Of a stretch of 64,000 nucleotides of DNA, positions 56,745 through 64,000 are shown in pieces. The notes beneath the pieces were generated by a model that was given only the letters and a program-made list of their open reading frames with translations, did no database searches and had not been told where the DNA came from. Location of the stretch: NCBI GenBank assembly GCA_026874595.1, contig CM049310.1:40553558-40617557 (forward strand), read 5' to 3'. Within the stretch, counting starts at the first letter, position 1. Every line of letters starts with the position of its first letter. Position numbers and translations under genes: made by a program. This stretch comes from Sipunculus nudus (Eukaryota > Annelida > Sipuncula > Golfingiida > Sipunculidae).

Positions 56745-57553
56745 TGTGTACACTTCACAGATATACCTGGCGTTTATAAATTCTTATAATGCTTTAAGTG
56801 CAGGGTAATGCCTTTTCAGTTCACTAGAAACTCCAGTGGCTCTATAAAGATGTCAAATCTGAGAAAATTGATACTTCTATTAAATCCCTTATATATATAA
56901 TTTGATCATATTGAAAGACACTTGAACTTATTTACTTGCAAGCACAATTTAATTATACTAGGAATATACAATAAAATCTTCTGTGTAAAGTTCACCTTCG
57001 AAGAGACTCCTCACAGTATTCAAAGCTAAAACGAATAATGATGTGAAGATAAAAGGACAGACTGCAAGGTAAATAGACTTTAAAAATTATAACAATAAAA
57101 AAAACTAAATCGTATGTAAAATTAAATAATTCTTGGAATATAGCACAATCCCAAATATTCGGGTCTTATTCAAGACTAAATATGATTACAAAGATCGGGA
57201 TTGACTGTTTGTGAAGGCCAGACCTGTGATTAGGGACTACGAATTTTTTTACCGAATGTGGCGGCACCTGTTGGAGAAAACGTGCTTCAAACTCAAAACT
57301 GGCCTCATCCACAGAGCGCCACCGTGTGTCTGTGTAAGAGACTAAACTAGCTACCGTACTACTTACTGCGGTGATATTAATGCACTTCTTCTGTTAACGC
57401 AAATTATATATCTTTATTGTTTTTTAAATAAACAATGAATGGAAAAGCAGGTGTTGAATATATAAATATAAATCACAGAGGCCTTATTAGACATGTTCAG
57501 ACAGTATTATCATCAGCATGGTGGGATTATTTTACTTCAGGGAGGGATTTCCG

Positions 57554-57567
57554 TTCTCTCCCTCTTT
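57554..57567 (+). promoter_or_regulatory. RPL19 5' TOP tract / transcription start region
   Basis: TTCTCTCCCTCTTT, 26 nt before the RPL19 ATG, is the pyrimidine tract expected at the cap site of ribosomal protein genes (5' TOP), which puts translation under growth control. No TATA box is evident. The start site is inferred. Confidence 0.65.
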
Positions 57568-57592
57568 AACTTCCGACTGTGCAATCGCAGCC

Positions 57593-57597
57593 ATGAG
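57593..57597 (+). CDS. RPL19: RPL19 exon 1 coding part (ATG AG)
   Basis: Only five coding bases: ATG plus the first two bases of Ser2, in CAGCCATGAG with a GTTTGT donor. Joined to exon 2 this gives MSTLRLQKR, matching the family start (MS.LRLQKR). Its position just after a pyrimidine tract supports the choice. Ribosomal protein genes often have such minimal first coding exons. Confidence 0.87.
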
Positions 57598-60500
57598 GTT
57601 TGTGTTTCTGTGAATCAAAATGATCAAAATTCTGTTTCCTTGCTGACGCTGAATCATGAAAAATGTCTGCTTCACTCCCAAATACATACTCGAATACCAG
57701 TTAAGCTTCTCCTGAAATAAATTCTGCATGATTTCCTCTCAGAAGCCGACACCTGAGGCCCTCTGCTCACGTGTTGGTTTTCCTGCTCGTGCTCACACTG
57801 CGTGGTGGTGTGTTACCTTTTGGCAAGTTTTGCGTTATGCAAAGCGTTGTGTTTTAACCGATATCCGTATACATTAACGAGATATGGTCAATAATTTATG
57901 GATTTTGTGGATGTTCGATCGACGTTCTTTTTAGTGTGTCCTATTCATTTATAGACCAGCAAACGTGCGACAAAGCCGATGTGGAGTTCGCAAATGTGGC
58001 TTGCAAATTGTTAATGTTATAATATCAAGTTGCCTGTCGCTTTTTCAGCTTCTCCCAGCGTACTACTGGTACTACATATCTGTGAATGTCTCAGTCCTTC
58101 CCAGGGCCTTTGAAAGCATATTTTCTTTATTAACTGTTCAAAATTACAAATATTCTATACTAGTACTTGTTCTGTAACTATTGATAGTATTGTCCAAACA
58201 ATAACACGTATGCAGATGTTCTACCAATTTTGGGTTAACCAGTTAAGTATATCTGGTAAAACTAAAAGTATTTAAATTAACTGTGTAAGTGCAACCCAGT
58301 TGCCTACTTGCCTTATCAGGCTTATGTCAATGGATATACTTTCCAGTACAGCTGGACAGATCGTTCCTTCATGGACATTCCATATCTGTGGTTCTGAGAG
58401 CTGTTCGTAAGTTATCAAATTTTCAATGTCAGTGACATTACAATGACATTTGGTGTGACATTGATCAGCAGATTGAACACTGAATGTTGGTAATTTACCA
58501 AATTTTATACCGGTAAGGATAGTTCTAGATATGATTTTCAATAAATTGATGCCTTCCATCAGTTTTTATTCAGTCGATGAATTCAAGATTATAGATGCAT
58601 ATATGCTACTTTGCAAGGTCTCTGTGAATTAACCTGTTTAGAATGAAGTATATGCCTTAACATTATTATGTCCATTTTCTTATTAATTAATATTTAACAT
58701 AATTATTTAATTACTCTTGTTTATTTTATTAACAGCACCCTGCGACTGCAAAAGCGGCTGGCTGCCGCTGTACTGAAATGTGGCAAAAACAAGGTCTGGC
58801 TGGACCCTAATGAAACAAATGAAATCGCCAATGCCAACTCCAGTAAGTTTTCTTGATACATAAACACAATAATATGCCAGGTAAAATCCTACCTACTTGC
58901 TTTTACAAAAATGTGGACTTGTTGGGTCATATACTGAAAATCTGGATTGTGCATTGTTAACTGGATAAGCGAACTGGTGTGTATTAAATAATGCAAGCTC
59001 GCACTCTGTGTCAGACTTTTTCCATGGTCTGGTTCAATTTTTCTGCTTGCAAGATAAAGTTATGTTCTTCTCCAGTTATCATCTAACCTCAAAGATAATT
59101 TTCCTGTAAGAAGAACATTACAGATTATAAACTGGAGATTTCTGTACCAAGAAATAACAGATTTTAATAACCTTAAAGTTTTAAAGGTCTGAGAAAAAAA
59201 GTGGAAGTGTCCTCCAACTTTGATATTTGCTTTTATTTCATACAGTAACTTGCATGTTTTACCAATTTTATCAGAGCTCATAGGGAAAAAAGCATGGAAA
59301 AAATATTAGGTTTTTGCTGTAATTAACTTAAATGATCTAAGGTTTGTTCATACTGATGGAAATGAAAAAATATTAATTCATATGAAATTCAGATTAAAAA
59401 ATAACATAAAAAATTGTTAAAAAAATATTTTGGTCCTTCGGATTGTAAATATTAGTTGAGTGAATCATGAGAGAACTATAGTGTAGACAGCACCAATAAT
59501 ATGAGGTATAAAGTTGAGGTTTTGAAGGGGCTTGATGCAAAACCTTGGTGTTTCAGGGCAGAACATCAGAAAACTAATCAAGGATGGTCTGATCATCCGC
59601 AAGCCAGTAGCTGTGCATTCTCGTGCTCGTGTCAGGAAGAATGCCATCGCCCGCAGAAAGGGGCGTCACACAGGAACCGGAAAGAGGAAGGGTACTGCCA
59701 ATGCCCGTATGCCTCAGAAGGTTCTGTGGATGAGGCGCATGAGGGTCCTCAGGAGACTTTTGCGTCGCTACCGTGAGGCCAAGAAGATCGACAAGCACCT
59801 GTAAGTCATTCTCTCTGACCCTGGGATAACTTGCATTTTTGCAGTATTCATGGTGTTAAATGTCCTATTTTAGTAGTAGCTTCCTTAATAATTTGTTGAT
59901 GATTCCAGTAACTACAAACAATAGTGATTTACACATCTAGAAACATGAGGGGTGATGCTAGTACTTAAATCAATGTTAAATTGCAAAATACTCAATTTCA
60001 TAAGTATGTTTCCTTAAACCAAACATTGGTGCTTTCAGCTGGGTCAGTTTCCGTATAGCCACCCTGTACCTAGCATGATTCCCCCTTTTCTGATAATGCA
60101 TCTATCAGTAACCAACTTCTTATTCGGTTATTATGCCATAAGATATTTTGGGTTTACTCAGTAGACCACTTTCATAGAGGATAACACAGAACAACATATG
60201 GTAATCCACCTTCCAAAATGTTTTAGGCTTTGATTCACATGTATTTTACTTTTATGTATCCATACTGATAAAAACTTTAATATTACAGTTACCACCAGCT
60301 GTACCTGAAGTGCAAGGGTAACGTGTTTAAGAACAAGCGTGTGTTGATGGAGTACATCCACAAGAAGAAGGCCGAGAATGCACGTACCAAGATGCTTAGG
60401 TATGTAATTTATTATACAAAACTTGTGCTGACCAAGTATCTTTCCTCTTCTTGTCTTTGGCAATTTATATGTGAGCGGGGTGAAGGTGTCAGAAGGGCTG

Positions 60501-62412
60501 GTAATCCTGAAGAGTAAATCCAGGTATCATATGTTGATGAAATAAAAAGATAAATGCATCTTAAGCACCAGCTGAGCTGTTTCTCAGCTTTAGTGTCTTG
60601 TTGGTTTATCTGACCCCTTGCCTGACTTCTTCCTTTGGCACTTGCTGTTAGCTTTATGTCACAGGTAACATCAATTTCAGATGCTTTTGTTTAATCCTAA
60701 GAGATGAAAGTATTCCTTTCCTAGCAATTCTTTTTGTGTGACATTGTTGAACCAGCTTAGGCATATTTGAAATCAATGTATATCACAGCTAATAATAGTA
60801 AATCATTAACTTTGGCAGATCCTTGGTTTAGTGGCATTCTCTCTGTATTGTATTTTCAGCAGTCAGTATTAGTATTGTAGGAATATTGTATAATGAATTA
60901 GGAATTTACAGCGGAATCCCACCTTTTATTTCCATTTTAGACAAGCACAAGGTCCTATATGATCACAAAATTCTTTGTCAGTAGAAGTTGAACAGATTTA
61001 TTTTGTGGATTTTGTAGCAAGTACATCAAACTATTTAACTTGTCCATAATTAGATGTTTAAACTTAGTGAAGTTCAAATGCAGGTTTGTTGCATAAATTT
61101 AATGTCCCCGTTTGACAATTCAGCGAGTGCACGACAGACCAGTGGTAACAAGGCTGTGTCTGTAATAAAACTCGCTTACATTGACTGCTGGACCTTCCTC
61201 TTTCAGATCTGGTCATAATGTCAGAGACTGTTCATATAGGTTCAGACAGTGTGTAAGATAATGCAGAAAGTCCCTTGTGTCTCATTAGTATTTAAATTTT
61301 TTTTTCAGCTTTGGTACATGTCACAGTAAAATACTAAATATCAATTTATGCATATCGATCACATGACCTTGCATTCAGGCTAAACTTCTCATAAATGAAA
61401 TTCTGAAGTTTGTATTTAATATTTATTTGTGCCTGTACTATTGCTCAACCTATCATATATATTAATCTATGAAAGTTGTGTATCATATATATATAAGTTA
61501 TAAGATTGTATTATAAGTGTATAAGTTAAAAGTTTGTATTTGTTATTGTTAAATAAAATGAAAAAAAGGGATCTCATGAAACTTAATGAGCATCCAACCG
61601 GCATTTGTTTATATTCCGATTATGGAGGCATACAAAAGCAGTTTTGGTAGTAATCACAGAAAATCACTTCAGGATTATCTTGGATAGGACATGCGGGTGG
61701 TTTTTAACCTTATCAAAGGTTGACCATTTGTGTCATATTAGGTTTTAAAGTTACGATTGATTATGAAATTAGCTGCTAGGTGGCAGACATTATGGCTAAA
61801 GTGGTTTTAGGTTGACCTGGGTGAACTAATTCATTAATCAAGTCACAAAAGAATGTCTGTTTCTGTTTATAGTCATTCATGTTCAGTAAATCTATGAATA
61901 CCCTTACACATCTTAGTTCAAGTTAGACATGCCAAAAACCAAAGATGGCTTTCTTAATTTGGAAATTTATATAATTTAATATGGGCATTGTTATCTCCCA
62001 CATAACCCTCCAGCTTCTACTTAGAAGATAGTTCTGTTTGGCCACCAAACTCGCTCCACAGGTAGATTCCTACCTTGATACTCTCCTTAGAACTCTTCTA
62101 TGTTGTTTTTCTGTAGCCTTACTTATCAAACACTGACCTTGGGGAAAAAATTTGAAATCACTCATGAGGGCTGCCCTTTTGCTTTAAAACTCAAATCAGG
62201 ATGTTGCATATTGAATCAAGGGAACACCAGTAATGACCAGTACATATTTAATAAACTTTTAATAGCAACACTTCTATACTTTCAGTGACCAGGCTGAGGC
62301 CCGCAGACACAAGACAAAGGAAGCTCGTCGTCGTCGTGAAGAGCGTATCGCCCAGAAGAAGGCTGAGATGCTCAAGACCTACGCCAAGGAAGACGAAGCC
62401 AGCAAGAAATAA
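57593..62412 (+). CDS. RPL19: 60S ribosomal protein L19 (eL19), complete, five exons
   Basis: eL19 is a structural protein of the large cytosolic ribosomal subunit; its long C-terminal helix reaches the small subunit as an intersubunit bridge. Five coding exons (5, 107, 244, 111 and 127 nt) join to 197 residues plus stop; human L19 has 196. Landmarks: KVWLDPNE 21-28, the basic core [19 protein letters not shown] 70-88, [19 protein letters not shown], then a highly charged helix [20 protein letters not shown] from residue 157 to a KK end. All introns are GT-AG and all junction codons restore conserved residues. The gene is divergent from PFK and about 7.3 kb away. Confidence 0.98.
57598..58735 (+). 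other. RPL19 intron 1
   Basis: A 1.1-kb intron ending TTATTTTATTAACAG. I looked for snoRNA boxes (RTGATGA and CTGA at terminal stems) and saw no convincing pair. Confidence 0.85.
58736..58842 (+). CDS. RPL19: RPL19 exon 2
   Basis: Encodes [20 protein letters not shown] then [15 protein letters not shown]. It completes the Ser2 codon at its start and leaves one base of Arg38 at its end. The donor is GTAAGT. Confidence 0.98.
58843..59556 (+). other. RPL19 intron 2
   Basis: A 714-nt AT-rich intron ending GTTTCAG; nothing is recognised inside. Confidence 0.88.
59557..59800 (+). CDS. RPL19: RPL19 exon 3
   Basis: This 244-nt exon encodes residues 38-118 and two bases of Leu119, including [11 protein letters not shown], the [12 protein letters not shown] core and the arginine-rich helix. 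Donor GTAAGT. Confidence 0.99.
59801..60288 (+). other. RPL19 intron 3
   Basis: A 488-nt intron ending ATATTACAG; nothing is recognised inside. Confidence 0.88.
60289..60399 (+). CDS. RPL19: RPL19 exon 4
   Basis: Encodes [20 protein letters not shown] then [16 protein letters not shown], with split codons at both ends. Donor GTATGT. Confidence 0.98.
60400..62285 (+). other. RPL19 intron 4
   Basis: A 1.9-kb intron ending ATACTTTCAG. A TGATGAA at about 60,536 and a CTGA at about 60,610 are present but without terminal pairing, so I do not call a snoRNA. Nothing else is recognised. Confidence 0.8.
62286..62412 (+). CDS. RPL19: RPL19 exon 5
   Basis: Encodes the charged C-terminal helix from residue 157 ([20 protein letters not shown]) to KEDEASKK and a TAA stop at 62,410-62,412. 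Confidence 0.98.
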
Positions 62413-62449
62413 ACAGCCAGCCTCCCTGTTCTCTGTACAGATTACCACA

Positions 62450-62455
62450 AATAAA
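62450..62455 (+). terminator. RPL19 poly(A) signal
   Basis: AATAAA 38 nt after the stop, followed by a GT-rich stretch near 62,490-62,505. This implies a very short 3' UTR, as is usual for ribosomal protein mRNAs. Confidence 0.8.
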
Positions 62456-64000
62456 TACTATCTCTGGAAACTACCGTCTCATCGTTTTATATGTAAATGT
62501 GTGCAGTCAAATGATAAGGATGATCATTGAGGGAACAGCATTTGAAATAACACAGCCCATAGATCATGATGTATGACATGGTACATTATTTGTTCCCGTT
62601 TTAAAATATATAAAATTTTCAAAGAAATACTAAATAAATCACTTTTCAAACATGATCAAAATCTTGGGCATTTATAATTTCATTGTATAGTGGATGTGAC
62701 AAACAACTGAATGTGACAAACAAATGTGAATTTGCTGCCATGTATGGGAGGGGGTGCGATGAAGGATGTTTTCTTTTGTGCACTTTTAGGAAAACAAATT
62801 TGAATAAGGAATTTGCATAACCTCCATTACAATGAAAGTTAAAAGGGAAATTGTGTAGCTTCATTGTAAACCAAGCTTAGATATATAATATTTCATAGTA
62901 ATATCAGAAATGGAACAAAAGTCTTAATTCTAATTATTAATATACTTCATTTTCAAAATATAAATATTATTCTCTGAATATATCGGAAGGGGGTGGTGAT
63001 TACATTGGCCATCATCATCCCCCCCCCTTATTGACGCCCCTGTGCATGACGGGAGTTTACTGTCCACTACATGTGAAATAAATTCACGTTTGTGTCTGAC
63101 AAATGTCACTGGAATACATTTTTAAGTGCATCTTGTAAATTGCTGATATTCCTATACTAGCTGATAAACCCGGTATACCGGGCTTTTTACCGCGGTTTGG
63201 GAGATATATTTACTGAGATATTGAATGTTGGCTCATTTTTTTATTATAAAAGTTAAAAGAAAATATAGATCTTATGTGGGGTACTCTCGGAGTACGATAT
63301 GTACAAATAATTTTTTACTGTTATTTTGTGGCGCTGTGTTCGTGACAAAAATCATATCCCGGTATGTTTACCTTAAAGACCTGGTCAGTGATGGTTTACA
63401 TTGCGAACCGGAATGGGACGCGGAGGCATACAGTGTTTCGTTGATATTTGACTGTTTTCTATCGTTTGACGTATAAAGAATAGGTTGATGTGAGGAACAC
63501 ATTAGATTAATTAAATGTACGTTGCAAGGAAACTGTTCCTGAAGAAGGAAACAGAAATATGCATACATCGTAAGTAGCAGAAGCGGACCCAGCGGGACTC
63601 CATGCAGTGGGTCCGTATCCCATTTTCAGACCCCCGACACCACCCCAGCCCTGTTCCTGAATTCGGGACCTTGAATTAGTTTTTGTCATTAATCCTCCTG
63701 GGTTGAACTCTCCATTTCATAAAGCGAGAAACATGTGTTTTTCTCTTTTACTGACCACGCACATGGGTCAAATCCCTCATTGAAAGCAAGCGTTATTCAT
63801 ATAAACAATAGTCCTTGGTGTTAGAGGTTAAGTGACCACGAGGGTTATATTTTGCCAAAGTCTGTTCCATCCCCTCATGTCCACTTTCATTTTTGCTATG
63901 AAATTATTAATAGTATTTCAAGAATACATTATATTTAAGAAAAGTATTATCAGGTTGTTACTTCCATTTGTAGTGTTCTAGGAAATTATTGTAAAATATA
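62456..64000. other. Downstream flank of RPL19
   Basis: No gene is recognised. A perfect palindrome CCCGGTATACCGGG (63,169-63,182) and a short hairpin (GGACCCA/TGGGTCC near 63,585 and 63,607) look repeat-derived. Confidence 0.65.

Noticed and set aside
60530-60620. Box C/D snoRNA in RPL19 intron 4
   Set aside because: TGATGAA and CTGA words occur, but the base before box C is not a purine and no terminal stem is visible.

Overview
The window is eukaryotic nuclear DNA, AT-rich and CpG-poor over most of its length. It carries spliced genes with GT-AG introns from under 1 kb to almost 19 kb, many microsatellites, small DNA transposons and tRNA-derived SINE-like repeats. The two recognisable proteins, an animal-type double-length phosphofructokinase and ribosomal protein eL19, point to an invertebrate animal. 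The protein sequences and the repeat types (Helitron-like elements with core tandem repeats, Tourist-like and pogo-like MITEs) would fit a mollusc or another lophotrochozoan, but the species cannot be named from this sequence alone.

Layout. Positions 1-50,266 hold the amino-terminal half of ATP-dependent 6-phosphofructokinase (PFK) on the minus strand. Eleven shared coding exons (25,264 down to 7,591) are preceded by three alternative first coding exons: 1a (50,056-50,266), 1b (47,861-48,074) and 1c (28,944-29,046). Each ends in the same reading phase inside the glycine-rich ATP loop. The joined frame from exon 1a is 448 codons and stops at the left edge region after the N-lobe; the C-terminal lobe was not found in 1-7,590 and should lie beyond the window. 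From 50,267 to about 57,550 is intergenic DNA rich in simple repeats. From about 57,555 to 62,455 is the complete RPL19 gene on the plus strand: five coding exons, 197 residues, a pyrimidine tract at the presumed start site and a poly(A) signal. No gene is recognised from 62,456 to 64,000.

Most notable. Exons 1a and 1b lie in two tandem copies of a segment of about 2.1-2.2 kb (about 45,998-48,123 and 48,124-50,317). A segmental duplication therefore created a second interchangeable PFK amino terminus, while the more distant exon 1c supplies a third, shorter one. All three carry an R-x-x-S site of the kind used by basophilic kinases. The gene also has a GC-AG intron, a minisatellite that copied an exon edge with its 3' splice site into the intron, a repeat array whose palindromes juxtapose splice acceptor and donor motifs, and a possible nested secreted-peptide exon at 42,169-42,275.

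Limits. All exon boundaries were set by eye from splice motifs, reading phase and recalled family conservation; no alignment or database search was run.
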